This document shows, one piece after another, positions 10,002 through 18,408 of a DNA stretch of 64,000 nucleotides. The notes under the pieces were generated by a model. The model ran no database searches. It had not been told where the DNA came from and saw nothing but the letters and a program-made list of their open reading frames with translations. Each line of letters opens with the position of its first letter. Positions within the stretch are counted from its first letter, which is position 1. Made by a program: the position numbers and the translations under genes. The stretch lies in assembly GCF_021166475.1 (NCBI RefSeq), contig NZ_JAJOYS010000002.1:124001-188000 (forward strand). The letters are read 5' to 3'. Origin of the DNA: Pelagibacterium xiamenense. Lineage in GTDB: Bacteria > Pseudomonadota > Alphaproteobacteria > Rhizobiales > Devosiaceae.

Positions 10002-10244
10002 ATGAAAGCCCGTGTCATCGTCACCTTGAAAAACGGCGTCCTCGACCCTCAGGGCCAGGCCATCGAAGGGTCTCTCGTGGGCCAGGGCTTCGAAGGCGTC
10101 CAGTCCGTCCGCCAGGGCAAGGTCTTCGATCTCGAACTCGAGGCTGCAGACGCGCTCGCCGCCGAGACGGAAATCCGGCGCATGTGCGAGAAGCTGCTCG
10201 CCAACACTGTCATCGAAAATTTCGACATCGAGATTATCGGTTAA
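10002..10244 (+). CDS. purS: Phosphoribosylformylglycinamidine synthase subunit PurS
   Basis: 80 residues, the usual size. PurS is the small bridging subunit that joins PurQ (glutaminase) and PurL (synthetase) in the three-part FGAM synthase. The sequence KARVIVTLKNGVLDPQGQAI and the C-terminus VIENFDIEIIG are typical. Normally purS runs straight into purQ. Here a 27-codon peptide gene, a terminator and an acyltransferase gene lie between them, about 1.5 kb in all. Confidence 0.95.
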   Translation: MKARVIVTLKNGVLDPQGQAIEGSLVGQGFEGVQSVRQGKVFDLELEAADALAAETEIRRMCEKLLANTVIENFDIEIIG

Positions 10245-10308
10245 CCTCTAAACCTTAAACTAAATGCCGCGCGAACTCTGTTCGGCGCGCCCGAGGAGTT
10301 GTGACTAA

Positions 10309-10392
10309 ATGCTGAAAACCGCCACCCTGTCCCTCTTGTTCTTTGCAGCCTTGGGGATCATGGTCGCCGCCTATGGGACCGTGCCGGCCTGA
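10309..10392 (+). CDS. Putative 27-residue single-span membrane peptide
   Basis: A short open frame beginning MLKTATLSLLFFAALGIM and ending GTVPA: one hydrophobic helix with a lysine at the cytoplasmic end. A GAGGAG Shine-Dalgarno stands about 10 bases upstream, and a strong terminator follows 38 bases after the stop. The arrangement (RBS, ORF, terminator) makes translation plausible as the last gene of the purC-purS unit. I do not recognise it; conservation in related genomes would decide whether it is real. Confidence 0.45.
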   Translation: MLKTATLSLLFFAALGIMVAAYGTVPA

Positions 10393-10430
10393 CGGGCACA
10401 AGAATAATCCGGGACGTCCCGTCCCCATGC

Positions 10431-10458
10431 AAAGCCGGAAGTCACACTTCCGGCTTTT
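10431..10458 (+). terminator. Rho-independent terminator after purS unit
   Basis: The 11-bp stem AAAGCCGGAAG / CTTCCGGCTTT has a 5-base loop (TCACA) and ends in four T's. It should separate purC-purS from the acyltransferase gene. Confidence 0.8.
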
Positions 10459-10583
10459 GCTTTTCGTGGCCGGCTTAACGGTCCCTGTTCACCATAACCG
10501 CTTCCCACCCGCGCAAGTTTACCGGCGAATGCTATGAGTAGTCCCGCATTTGCCACACGCCGGACTGCGCAAGGGACGCGAAA

Positions 10584-11669
10584 ATGACAGCCGCACAAAA
10601 GCCCCGCCTCGATTGGGTAGACATCGCCAAGGGCCTTTCGATCATCCTCGTGGTGATGATGCACTCGACCTATGGCGTGGGTAACGATACCGGCGAGACC
10701 GGTTTCATGCACTACGTCCTCGCCTTCGCGACCCCCTTCCGGATGCCCGAATTCTTCCTCATCTCCGGGCTGTTCCTGGGCGCGGTCATCGCCCGCCCCT
10801 GGCGTCATTTCGCCGACCGGCGCATCGTGCACTACCTCTATTTCTACGTCCTCTGGGCCGTCATCATCATACTGTTCAAGCATCTGATGATCGACCGCGA
10901 TCCCTCCGGCACCCTCGCCACCCTCGGCACCGCCGTTTACGACCCCTATTCGGTCCTCTGGTTCATTTACGCGCTCGCGGTTTTCGGGCTGATCGCCAAG
11001 CTCCTGTGGCAGTTCAAGGTGCCCCACTGGGCGGCCCTCGCCGCGGCCGCCGCGGTGTCGATCGCGCCGGTCGAAACCCCGGTCGCGATCCTCAACTACA
11101 CGGCACACTACTTCGTCTTCTTCTACCTCGGCTACGCCGGCGCCCCCGGGATCATGCGTTTTGCTGAAGAGATCGGGAAACGCCCGGCGATTGCGCTGGC
11201 CGGCCTCGTGTTCTGGGCCATTGCCAACGCCGCCCTCGTCTTCGCACCCGGGCACGTGTTCGCCCCCGGCTTCGTCACCATCGGCGTCGCAGATGTCCCC
11301 GGCGCGACTTTCGCCCTTGCCGTCGCCGGCGCCCTTGCGGTCTGCACCACAGCCGTCCTCCTCGCCAAGACACCCCGCTTTGCGTGGCTGCGCTGGGTCG
11401 GCGCGAACTCGATCGTCATTTACCTCAGCTTCGTCATCCCCATGGGCGTTTTCCGCACGATCCTGCTCCGGGTAATGCCAAACATCGACGCCGGCATCGC
11501 AAGCCTCGCCGTCCTCTTCGTCGCGGTCGCGAGCCCGCTGGTCCTCTACTGGATCATCGGCAGGACCGGCTTCGGCAAATTCCTCTTCGAGCGCCCCGCC
11601 TGGGCTCACATCCCCGGCGCCCCGGGCAGCCGCTGGGGCACCCCTGCCCGGCCGCAGCCAGCCCAATAG
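10584..11669 (+). CDS. Acyltransferase family 3 membrane protein
   Basis: 361 residues with about ten membrane helices. It belongs to the acyltransferase-3 family, which moves acyl groups onto envelope sugars or other extracytoplasmic acceptors. The signature opening RLDWVDIAKGLSIILVVMMHS holds the catalytic histidine; MPEFFLISGLFLG and WFIYALAVF are further family motifs. The proline-rich tail after the last helix is variable. Terminators lie on both sides (10431-10458 and 11688-11724), so it looks like a single-gene unit placed inside the purine cluster. Acceptor unknown. Confidence 0.88.
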   Translation: MTAAQKPRLDWVDIAKGLSIILVVMMHSTYGVGNDTGETGFMHYVLAFATPFRMPEFFLISGLFLGAVIARPWRHFADRRIVHYLYFYVLWAVIIILFKHLMIDRDPSGTLATLGTAVYDPYSVLWFIYALAVFGLIAKLLWQFKVPHWAALAAAAAVSIAPVETPVAILNYTAHYFVFFYLGYAGAPGIMRFAEEIGKRPAIALAGLVFWAIANAALVFAPGHVFAPGFVTIGVADVPGATFALAVAGALAVCTTAVLLAKTPRFAWLRWVGANSIVIYLSFVIPMGVFRTILLRVMPNIDAGIASLAVLFVAVASPLVLYWIIGRTGFGKFLFERPAWAHIPGAPGSRWGTPARPQPAQ

Positions 11670-11687
11670 CGCGAATTTGGAGCCAAT

Positions 11688-11724
11688 AAGGGGGTTGTTG
11701 GTGCGAAAGCCCAACAACCCCCTT
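11688..11724 (+). terminator. Hairpin terminator after acyltransferase gene
   Basis: The perfect 14-bp stem AAGGGGGTTGTTGG / CCAACAACCCCCTT has a 9-base loop and a short downstream T tract (CCTTTT). It ends about 70 bases before the purQ start. Confidence 0.7.
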
Positions 11725-11792
11725 GCCTTTTGCGCGCAAAATCCCGAAAAGGCCCGCATCCGCCATTCCCCGCATGCAAGAGGCCACGCGAG

Positions 11793-12470
11793 ATGAAGTC
11801 CGCCGTCGTCGTCTTTCCCGGCTTGAATCGCGACCGCGACATGGTCACGGCGCTCGAAAAGATCGGCGGCACCCCGCCTGTCGTCGTCTGGCACAAGGAT
11901 GCCGAACTCCCCGATGTCGACCTGATCGTCATCCCCGGCGGCTTTTCCTATGGCGACTATCTCCGCGCCGGCGCCATTGCCGCCCGCTCGCCCATGATGG
12001 ACACGATCCGCGAGCGCGCCGAAAAAGGCGTCCACGTCCTCGGCGTCTGCAACGGCTTCCAGATCCTCACCGAAGCCGGCCTCCTCCCCGGCGTTTTGAT
12101 GCGCAACGCGTCGCTCAAATTCGTCTGCAAGGAAGTCAAGCTCTCGGTCGCCAACGCCAATACGCCCTTCTCGAAAGAATACGCATCGGGCCAGGTCTTC
12201 CGCTGCCCCATCGCGCACCATGACGGCAACTATTTCGCCGACGCCGAAACGCTGAAGTCCATCGAAGACAACGGCCAGGTGGTCTTCCGCTACGCCGAGG
12301 ACACCAACCCCAACGGCTCGATCAACGATATCGCGGGCATCACCAACGCCAAAGGCAACGTGCTCGGAATGATGCCTCACCCGGAAAACCTCATCGAACC
12401 CGCCCATGGCGGCGAAGACGGCCGCGGCATCTTCGCCGGGCTTCTAGGGCCTGTTAACACTTATGGATAG
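11793..12470 (+). CDS. purQ: Phosphoribosylformylglycinamidine synthase subunit PurQ, 3' end rewritten by a MITE
   Basis: 225 residues. It is the glutaminase that feeds ammonia to PurL for FGAM synthesis. The class I amidotransferase triad is intact: C86 in GVCNGFQ, H196 and E198 in MPHPENL; the oxyanion segment [14 protein letters not shown] is at 49-61. The ATG at 11793 has AGAGG upstream. The last seven codons (G219 to G225) and the TAG stop lie inside the left inverted repeat of the mobile element at 12447, so the native C-terminus was replaced. All catalytic residues are upstream of the junction, so the enzyme is probably active. Confidence 0.95.
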   Translation: MKSAVVVFPGLNRDRDMVTALEKIGGTPPVVVWHKDAELPDVDLIVIPGGFSYGDYLRAGAIAARSPMMDTIRERAEKGVHVLGVCNGFQILTEAGLLPGVLMRNASLKFVCKEVKLSVANANTPFSKEYASGQVFRCPIAHHDGNYFADAETLKSIEDNGQVVFRYAEDTNPNGSINDIAGITNAKGNVLGMMPHPENLIEPAHGGEDGRGIFAGLLGPVNTYG

Positions 12471-12712
12471 GGGTTTGATTTTGCATAAATCGTTCAATGC
12501 CAAGCGTTTCGAGCAGGGCGGGGTTGGCCCCCGTTCTGTTCGAAACGCGCCGGCAGTGGGCGATTTATGCAAAACCCTCCGGGCGCGCCATCGTCCGGCC
12601 CCTTATCGCGAAAAATCCCGTTTGCAGGCATCAGCCTACGGCGCGGGATTTTCCACGAAAGTCGCTCGGACTATGGCGCGTCAAACCCCTATCCATAAGT
12701 GTTAACAGGCCC
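12447..12712. mobile_element. 266-bp palindromic MITE flanked by TA (IS630/mariner-like)
   Basis: Perfect inverted repeats (34 bp including the flanking TA) lie at 12445-12478 and 12681-12714, starting GGGCCTGTTAACACTTATGG. The dinucleotide TA on both sides is the target duplication typical of the IS630/Tc1-mariner group. Inside there is no open frame of note, but there are further nested dyads: TTTTGCATAAATCG / CGATTTATGCAAAA (12479-12492, 12561-12574), GCGTTTCGA / TCGAAACGC (12504-12512, 12540-12548) and AAAATCCCG / CGGGATTTT (12612-12620, 12644-12652). The transcript would fold almost completely. It carries no transposase, so it is non-autonomous. It sits at the purQ-purL junction. Confidence 0.85.
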
Positions 12713-12752
12713 TAACCTGATCCTCACTCCGGCCCATCGGTTCTTGCGCTTC

Positions 12753-14963
12753 ATGACCATCCCCAACGAACCCCAGATCACGCCCCAGCTCGTCGCCGAT
12801 CACGGCCTCAAGCCCGAGGAATACCAGAAAATCCTCGACCTCATCGGTCGCGAGCCGAGCTTCACCGAACTGGGCATCTTCTCGGCCATGTGGAACGAGC
12901 ATTGCTCGTATAAAAGCTCGAAGAAATGGCTCAAGACCCTGCCCACCAAGGGCCCGCGGGTACTTCAGGGTCCCGGCGAGAACGCCGGTGTGGTCGATAT
13001 TGGGGACGGACAGGCTGTCGTCTTCAAGATGGAAAGCCACAACCACCCGAGCTTCATCGAGCCCTACCAGGGCGCCGCGACCGGCGTCGGGGGCATTCTG
13101 CGCGACGTCTTCACCATGGGCGCCCGCCCCATCGCCGCGATGAATGCGCTGCGCTTCGGTGAACCCGACCACGAAAAGACAAAGCACCTCGTCTCCGGCG
13201 TGGTGGCCGGCGTCGGCGGCTATGGCAATTCCTTCGGCGTGCCCACCGTTGGCGGTGAGGTCCAGTTCGACGCGCGCTACAATGGCAATATCCTCGTCAA
13301 CGCCTTCGCCGCGGGGCTGGCGGACGCCGACAAGATCTTCCTCTCCGAAGCCAAGGGCGTCGGCCTCCCCGTCGTCTATCTCGGCGCCAAGACCGGCCGC
13401 GACGGCGTCGGCGGCGCCACCATGGCCTCGGCCGAATTCGGCGACGACATCGAGGAAAAGCGCCCGACCGTCCAGGTCGGCGACCCCTTCACCGAAAAGC
13501 GCCTCCTTGAGGCCTGCCTCGAATTAATGGCCACCGGCGCGGTGATCGCCATTCAGGACATGGGCGCGGCGGGGCTCACCTGCTCGGCGGTCGAAATGGG
13601 CGCCAAGGGCGATCTCGGCGTCGAACTGAACCTCGACGCGGTCCCCGTCCGCGAAGAGAACATGACCGCCTACGAGATGATGCTCTCCGAGAGCCAGGAA
13701 CGCATGCTCATGGTGCTCCACCCCGAAAAGGAAGCCGAAGCCCGCGCGGTCTTCGAAAAGTGGGAGCTCGATTTCGCCACCGTCGGCAAGACCACCGACG
13801 ATTTGCGCTTCCGCGTCCTCTGGCAGGGCACCGAGGTCGCCAATCTCCCCATCAAGGAGTTGGGCGACGAGGCCCCCGAATATGACCGCCCCTGGGTCGC
13901 TCCCACCGTGCCCGCACCCATCGCGCCCGACGCCGTCCCGCAGATGGACGTCGCGGACGCCGTTCTGGGGCTCCTCAATTCCGCCAACCATTCCTCGCGC
14001 CGCTGGGTCTACGAGCAGTACGACACGCTCATCCAGGGCAATTCGCTCCAGACACCGGGCGGCGACGCCGGCGTCGTGCGGGTTGAGGGCCATCCGCAAA
14101 AGGCTCTCGCCTTTTCCTCGGACGTCAACCCGCGCTACTGCGAAGCCGACCCCTATGAGGGCGGCAAGCAGGCCGTCGCCGAATGCTGGCGCAACCTCAT
14201 AGCGACCGGCGCCGAACCGCTGGCGGCCACCGACAACCTCAATTTCGGCAACCCCGAGCGCCCCGAAATCATGGGCCAGATTGTCCACGCCATCAAAGGC
14301 ATCGGCGAAGCGTGCACCGCGCTCGAGTTCCCCATCGTGTCGGGCAATGTCTCGCTCTACAACGAAACCAATGGCCGCGGCATCCTGCCCACGCCGACAA
14401 TCGCCGGTGTCGGCCTGATCCCCGACCACAAGCATATGGCCCGCAAGGGGTTCGCCACTGAAGGCGACGCCATCCTCCTCATCGGCGCCCCCGAAGGCTG
14501 GGGCACGCATCTTGGCCAGTCCGCCTATCTGCGCGACCTCCACGGCCGACGCGAAGGCACCGCGCCGCATGTCGATCTCGACGCCGAAAAGGCCACCGGT
14601 CACTTCGTCCTCTCGCTGATCCGCGAAGGTACGGCCACCGCTGTCCACGATCTTTCGGACGGCGGGCTCGGCCTGGGCCTCGCCGAAATGGCCATAGCGG
14701 GGAAAATCGGCGCGACCATCGACGCCGCTGATGGCAACCCGGTCGCCGCCTTCTTCGGCGAGGACCAGAACCGTTACCTCGTCACCGTCAGGGCGGAAGA
14801 TGCCGAAAAGGTGATTGCGTCGGCCCCGGTTTCCGCAGTCCGCATCGGCAAAACGGGCGGCGAATCCTTGAAGCTCGGCGCCGCGCGCGCCATATCCGTC
14901 GCAGACCTTGCAGCGGCCTACGAGGGCTGGTTCCCGGCCTTTATGGGCGCTACAATCAATTAG
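12753..14963 (+). CDS. purL: Phosphoribosylformylglycinamidine synthase subunit PurL (small type)
   Basis: 736 residues, the short PurL that works with PurS and PurQ. It converts FGAR, ATP and ammonia from PurQ to FGAM. The catalytic histidine is H50 in [13 protein letters not shown]; the ATP/Mg motifs include [21 protein letters not shown] and the second-half [22 protein letters not shown] chose the ATG at 12753 ([13 protein letters not shown]), the family start; a TTG at 12699 would start inside the MITE. The MITE lies 40 bases upstream of this start, so ribosome access or read-through from purQ may be affected. Confidence 0.97.
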   Translation: MTIPNEPQITPQLVADHGLKPEEYQKILDLIGREPSFTELGIFSAMWNEHCSYKSSKKWLKTLPTKGPRVLQGPGENAGVVDIGDGQAVVFKMESHNHPSFIEPYQGAATGVGGILRDVFTMGARPIAAMNALRFGEPDHEKTKHLVSGVVAGVGGYGNSFGVPTVGGEVQFDARYNGNILVNAFAAGLADADKIFLSEAKGVGLPVVYLGAKTGRDGVGGATMASAEFGDDIEEKRPTVQVGDPFTEKRLLEACLELMATGAVIAIQDMGAAGLTCSAVEMGAKGDLGVELNLDAVPVREENMTAYEMMLSESQERMLMVLHPEKEAEARAVFEKWELDFATVGKTTDDLRFRVLWQGTEVANLPIKELGDEAPEYDRPWVAPTVPAPIAPDAVPQMDVADAVLGLLNSANHSSRRWVYEQYDTLIQGNSLQTPGGDAGVVRVEGHPQKALAFSSDVNPRYCEADPYEGGKQAVAECWRNLIATGAEPLAATDNLNFGNPERPEIMGQIVHAIKGIGEACTALEFPIVSGNVSLYNETNGRGILPTPTIAGVGLIPDHKHMARKGFATEGDAILLIGAPEGWGTHLGQSAYLRDLHGRREGTAPHVDLDAEKATGHFVLSLIREGTATAVHDLSDGGLGLGLAEMAIAGKIGATIDAADGNPVAAFFGEDQNRYLVTVRAEDAEKVIASAPVSAVRIGKTGGESLKLGAARAISVADLAAAYEGWFPAFMGATIN

Positions 14964-15016
14964 TTAGTGAGCGTTTTGGCAAAAACGCGACCAGCGAACA
15001 GTTCAAGGAGCCTTAC

Positions 15017-15250
15017 ATGCCGATGGATGCAGCCGAAATCGAGGGCCTCATCAAAAAGGCGCTGCCCGATGCCAAGGTTGACATCCGCGATCTGGCCGGC
15101 GACGGCGATCACTACGCCGCCACGGTCGTATCCGAGGCCTTCCGCGGCAAATCCCGCGTGCAACAGCATCAGCTCGTCTATGCGGCTTTAAAGGGCGATA
15201 TGGGCGGCAAACTGCACGCCCTCGCGCTGCAAACGAGCGTACCCGACTAG
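15017..15250 (+). CDS. BolA family protein
   Basis: 77 residues, the usual BolA size. BolA proteins pair with monothiol CGFS glutaredoxins to handle [2Fe-2S] clusters. The conserved segment RVQQHQLVYAAL holds the invariant histidine (H52); GDGDHYAATVVSEAF matches the family's central strand region. AAGGAG stands 6-12 bases before the ATG. A small hairpin (GCGTTTT / AAAACGC, 14971-14988) lies between purL and this gene. The CGFS glutaredoxin gene is 1.6 kb downstream on the same strand, as expected for the pair. Confidence 0.93.
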   Translation: MPMDAAEIEGLIKKALPDAKVDIRDLAGDGDHYAATVVSEAFRGKSRVQQHQLVYAALKGDMGGKLHALALQTSVPD

Positions 15251-15276
15251 GGCCACGCCCAAAAGGAGGACCGCCG

Positions 15277-15588
15277 ATGACCTTAAGGGACTCCCTCGAC
15301 CTCATCAAAGCCGTGAACCCCGAAGGCGGCCAGGCGGTTCTCGAACACGAAATTCTCGCCGAGCGCGCCTCCTCGCTCAACGCCGCCGAAGCGCGCGTTC
15401 AAAAAACCATGGCCGCACTCCACGCCGAAAATGGCGACCGCCCCACCCTTCTGGCCGACGCACGCGAGGCGGTGTGGGCTTATTTCGTCCAACGCGAGCT
15501 TGTGGGCTTCAGGCGTCATCAGGACGTGATTGCGGCGTTCAACATCCCCCGCGAAGTGCTCAACGGCCTGGGGATGGTCCGGCGATAA
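15277..15588 (+). CDS. DUF6665-like small helical protein
   Basis: 103 residues, cytoplasmic, mostly helical. The pattern VLEHEILAERASSLNAAE, EAVWAYFVQREL and IPREVLNGLG resembles a small Hyphomicrobiales family I remember as DUF6665; this is recall, not a search. Function unknown. AGGAGG lies 8 bases before the ATG. Its stop overlaps the start of the following HAD gene (TAATG), so the two are translationally coupled. It lies between bolA and the HAD phosphatase, a context that fits but does not prove a link to Fe-S or redox metabolism. Confidence 0.75.
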   Translation: MTLRDSLDLIKAVNPEGGQAVLEHEILAERASSLNAAEARVQKTMAALHAENGDRPTLLADAREAVWAYFVQRELVGFRRHQDVIAAFNIPREVLNGLGMVRR

Positions 15589-16217
15589 TGGCGCGGCACG
15601 TTCTGTTCGATGTCGATGGTGTGATCGTGCACGGCTATCACGCCAGAGAAGACTTGCGGCGCCCTTGGGACACACATATCGAAGCCGATCTCGGCATCTC
15701 CAAGGACGATTTCTTTCGGCATTTCATCGCCGCACGGCTCATTCCAGAGGTCCTGACAGGCAAAATCGGCCTCGTAAAGGCCCTGGAAGAAACGCTGCCG
15801 GAGCTCGGCTATACCGGCTCTCCCATGACGATCATCTCGTATTGGCTCACGCGCGACACGCAGCTCAACTACCCGTTGATCGAACGCATCAAGCAGCTAC
15901 GCGCCAGCGGCGACGCCGACCTCTTCCTGGCGACCAATCAAGAGGATATTCGCGCCTTCTATCTCTGGAACACTCTCGGGCTGCAGCACATCTTCTCCGA
16001 CATTCTTCACGCCGCAAGACTCGGCGCCACCAAACCTGACCCGGCCTTTTTCGAGCGGGCCGCCGCTCTCCTGCCGCCCTCCAACGAAAAGCCGCTCATG
16101 TTCGACGACGCCCCATCCGTCGTGGAAGCCGCACGTGAATTCGGATGGGAAGCCGTGCTTTATAACCATCTCGAGGATTTCACGGGCCACCCCTGGATCG
16201 CCGAGCGCATTACCTGA
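15588..16217 (+). CDS. HAD superfamily hydrolase
   Basis: 209 residues. HAD motif I is HVLFDVDGVIVHG at residues 4-16 with nucleophile aspartates D8/D10; motif II is DLFLATNQED (threonine/asparagine); the lysine is in GATKPDPAFF; motif IV is MFDDAPSVVEAA. This is a subfamily I HAD phosphatase (beta-phosphoglucomutase/sugar phosphatase type). The substrate cannot be told. The ATG overlaps the upstream stop by one base. A 661-base stretch with no convincing gene follows. Confidence 0.9.
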   Translation: MARHVLFDVDGVIVHGYHAREDLRRPWDTHIEADLGISKDDFFRHFIAARLIPEVLTGKIGLVKALEETLPELGYTGSPMTIISYWLTRDTQLNYPLIERIKQLRASGDADLFLATNQEDIRAFYLWNTLGLQHIFSDILHAARLGATKPDPAFFERAAALLPPSNEKPLMFDDAPSVVEAAREFGWEAVLYNHLEDFTGHPWIAERIT

Positions 16218-16878
16218 AGCATCGACGAGCAAAAAGCGCCTGTTCGGCTGATCGCGACCTGCCATCTCCCGCGGACAATCGAGGAAGGTTCGTCAGCAAT
16301 CGTAGCCCTTGCCGCAAACTTATCCCCGTCTCCCAACCCCATGCCATACTTCTCCTCACGGCCGCACCAAGGGCGAGGATGCATACGAGCTTCCGGTGAG
16401 GGCAGGATTGGAGAGACGGGATGCGTGGGGCCGGGCCGAGGTTCCATTTGATCCCGCGGCGCTCCGGGATTGTCCGCCAGGCCGGTTCGGGTCCGATGGA
16501 GGTCGCTCCAGCGGAGGCCCAAAGGGTGCTCACTCGCGCCAAGGCGACACGTCCCCCGATGCGTCGGGCCAGGATCAGCGCGCCATACCCTCGAAAGAGG
16601 GAGGGGATCGTCCCCGGCGGGGTATCCATAAGCCGAAAATCCCGGACGTATGCGGCGAGGCGTGCCTCGCTATCTATAACTATCCAGTATGAGGCCACGT
16701 CTCGCCGCATACCGCCCTACCCTAAAGACCGAGGCTTCACGACCGTCGGGCACTCGACCGTGCCCAGGAAGCAGGTTCAGCGTCACGCCGCCCCTCGACA
16801 TTGCCCTATCGATCCCCTATCTATCGGAAAACACCGATGAACCCCGTCTCCTCTCCGGGTGAGAAAGGTTAGAATTTC
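16218..16878. other. 661-base gene-free stretch holding a dispersed repeat
   Basis: No convincing coding frame: several overlapping frames are open in the GC-rich sequence but none has a family match or ribosome site. It holds repeat copy A (16316-16711), a small hairpin GGGCAC / GTGCCC at 16748-16765, and the upstream region of the glutaredoxin gene. Confidence 0.7.
16316..16711. repeat. Dispersed structured repeat, copy A
   Basis: Three blocks are shared, in the same order, with the copy at 63720-64000. AAACTTATCCCCGTC (16316-16330) is identical in both. A 41-base core (16484-16524) has five differences. A 29-base end block (16630-16658, ending GTATGCGGCGA) has three. The core folds as TGGAG-GTCG-CTCCA, with outer CCG/CGG pairs. 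The end block opens a long hairpin: TATGCGGCGAG (16649-16659) pairs with CTCGCCGCATA (16701-16711). Sequence between the blocks is diverged in length and composition. Orientation, function and true ends are unknown. Confidence 0.7.
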
Positions 16879-17214
16879 ATGAGCGATATCAACAACTTCA
16901 TCGACGAGAAGGTCAAGTCCAACGACGTCTTCCTGTTCATGAAGGGCACCCCGGACTTCCCCCAGTGCGGGTTCTCTGGCCAGGTTGTGCAGATTCTCAA
17001 CTATCTCGGCGTCGAGTACGACTCCGCCAACGTGCTCGAAAGCGACGAACTGCGCCAGGGCATCAAGGACTATTCGAACTGGCCGACCATTCCCCAACTC
17101 TACGTGAAGGGTGAATTCGTCGGCGGTTGCGACATCATCCGCGAGATGTTCCAGGCAGGCGAACTCCAGAGCCACTTCGAGAACGCCGGCATTCCGGTCA
17201 AGCAGACCGCCTGA
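16879..17214 (+). CDS. grxD: Monothiol glutaredoxin Grx4 family (CGFS)
   Basis: 111 residues. The active site CGFS is at residues 30-33 in [19 protein letters not shown], and the glutathione-binding [19 protein letters not shown] region follows. CGFS glutaredoxins bind a bridging [2Fe-2S] cluster with glutathione and deliver it to apoproteins, usually with a BolA partner, whose gene is 1.6 kb upstream. Cytoplasmic. It starts [16 protein letters not shown] after a GAGAAAGG-type ribosome site. Confidence 0.97.
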   Translation: MSDINNFIDEKVKSNDVFLFMKGTPDFPQCGFSGQVVQILNYLGVEYDSANVLESDELRQGIKDYSNWPTIPQLYVKGEFVGGCDIIREMFQAGELQSHFENAGIPVKQTA

Positions 17215-17298
17215 GGCCTGCCCCGGCCACACGGACTTGCCCTCAGGCACTTCGTGACGCTAACCTTGCGGCTCAAGTTTGCCTAGGGGGCCTCGTCC

Positions 17299-18300
17299 GT
17301 GAAAATCTTTATTATTTCAGCGCTTGGTGTCGTCGCCGGGCTCGCACTTGTCGTCTATCTGGCGTTTCAGTTCAGCCCGTGGCCCTCGGTACTGATCATT
17401 CGCCACGTGTTTTCCCAGGGCGACCGCACGGCCATGGATGCCCTCGAAAAGCACGTCCCGCCCGGCATCGCCGAGCGGCAGGATCTGGCCTATGGTGACG
17501 GATCGGACGAGATTTTTGATCTTTACTACCCTGCGGGTACGGATCGCCCGCTGCCAACGATAGTCTGGACGCATGGCGGCGCATGGGTTGCCGGCTCCAA
17601 GGAAGGCGTCGGCAACTACCTCAAGATTCTCGCGGGTCATGGCTATACAACCGTGGGCCTCGACTACACCACGGCACCGACCGCAACCTATCCCACTCCC
17701 GTCCATCAGGTGAACGCGGCCCTGGCTCATCTTGTGGCCAATGCGGACGAATACAACGTCGACCCCGATAACATCGTACTCGCCGGAGATTCGGCGGGCT
17801 CTCAGATCACGGCCCAGATCGCCAACATCGTGACCGCGCCCGATTATGCCCGGCTGATGGGCGTCACACCGGCGCTCGAGGCCAGCCAGCTTGATGGCGT
17901 ATTGCTTTTTTGCGGCGCGTACGACCTCGCACAGGTCAATTTGAAGGGCAGTTTTTCGTGGTTCCTGCACACCGTCCTTTGGGCCTATACCGGCACCAAG
18001 GACTTCATGAATGACCCCGGCGTCGCCAGCGCGTCGGTGATCGATTATGTGACCGGGGAATTCCCCCGCACCCTGATAACGGCAGGAAACGGTGATCCGC
18101 TCGAGTCGCAGTCTGTTGCCTTTGCCGACAAGCTCGAATCGGTCGGCGTTTCGGTGGATTCGATATTCTATCCCGCCGATCACGAACCCTCGCTTCCCCA
18201 CGAATACCAATTCGACCTCGATGAAGAGGATGGCAGGGCCGTGCTTGAACGTACCCTGACCTTCCTGGGAACGGCTCTGCCCGCTCCATCGGGCCAGTAG
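17299..18300 (+). CDS. Membrane-anchored alpha/beta hydrolase (esterase, HSL-like)
   Basis: 333 residues. An N-terminal signal anchor (about residues 2-23) is followed by a hydrolase domain. HGGAW at 92-96 forms the oxyanion hole, GDSAGS puts the nucleophile at S165, and the late NGDPLES and DHEPSLPHEY segments supply acid and histidine. The HGG...GDSAG pairing is that of the hormone-sensitive lipase group. The domain likely faces the periplasm. Start is GTG at 17299 with AGGGGG upstream. Substrate unknown. Confidence 0.87.
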   Translation: MKIFIISALGVVAGLALVVYLAFQFSPWPSVLIIRHVFSQGDRTAMDALEKHVPPGIAERQDLAYGDGSDEIFDLYYPAGTDRPLPTIVWTHGGAWVAGSKEGVGNYLKILAGHGYTTVGLDYTTAPTATYPTPVHQVNAALAHLVANADEYNVDPDNIVLAGDSAGSQITAQIANIVTAPDYARLMGVTPALEASQLDGVLLFCGAYDLAQVNLKGSFSWFLHTVLWAYTGTKDFMNDPGVASASVIDYVTGEFPRTLITAGNGDPLESQSVAFADKLESVGVSVDSIFYPADHEPSLPHEYQFDLDEEDGRAVLERTLTFLGTALPAPSGQ

Positions 18301-18408
18301 GGGGCCATGACAGCATCAGTCGGCGTGATGGCTGCCATTCGACATTTTCGTTTGGCAGCACGTCTCCTACAATTTATCGTCAATCGGCGATAAAAAGAGA
18401 CTGGTCCG

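Noticed and set aside
9742-10258. Alternative frames over purC and purS
   Set aside because: Arginine/serine/proline-rich shadows of the purine genes in other frames.
10371-12407. A 678-codon open frame antisense to the acyltransferase and purQ
   Set aside because: It is a by-product of high GC in the third codon position; low-complexity charged sequence with no family match, and it runs across real genes and terminators.
12699-12752. TTG start for purL inside the MITE
   Set aside because: The extra residues are encoded by the mobile element and do not belong to the PurL family; the ATG at 12753 matches known PurL starts.
16309-16692. Open frames through repeat copy A (and 63699-63929 through copy B)
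   Set aside because: The two copies share only short peptide stretches, frames are not conserved between the blocks, and the base changes preserve pairing rather than amino acids.
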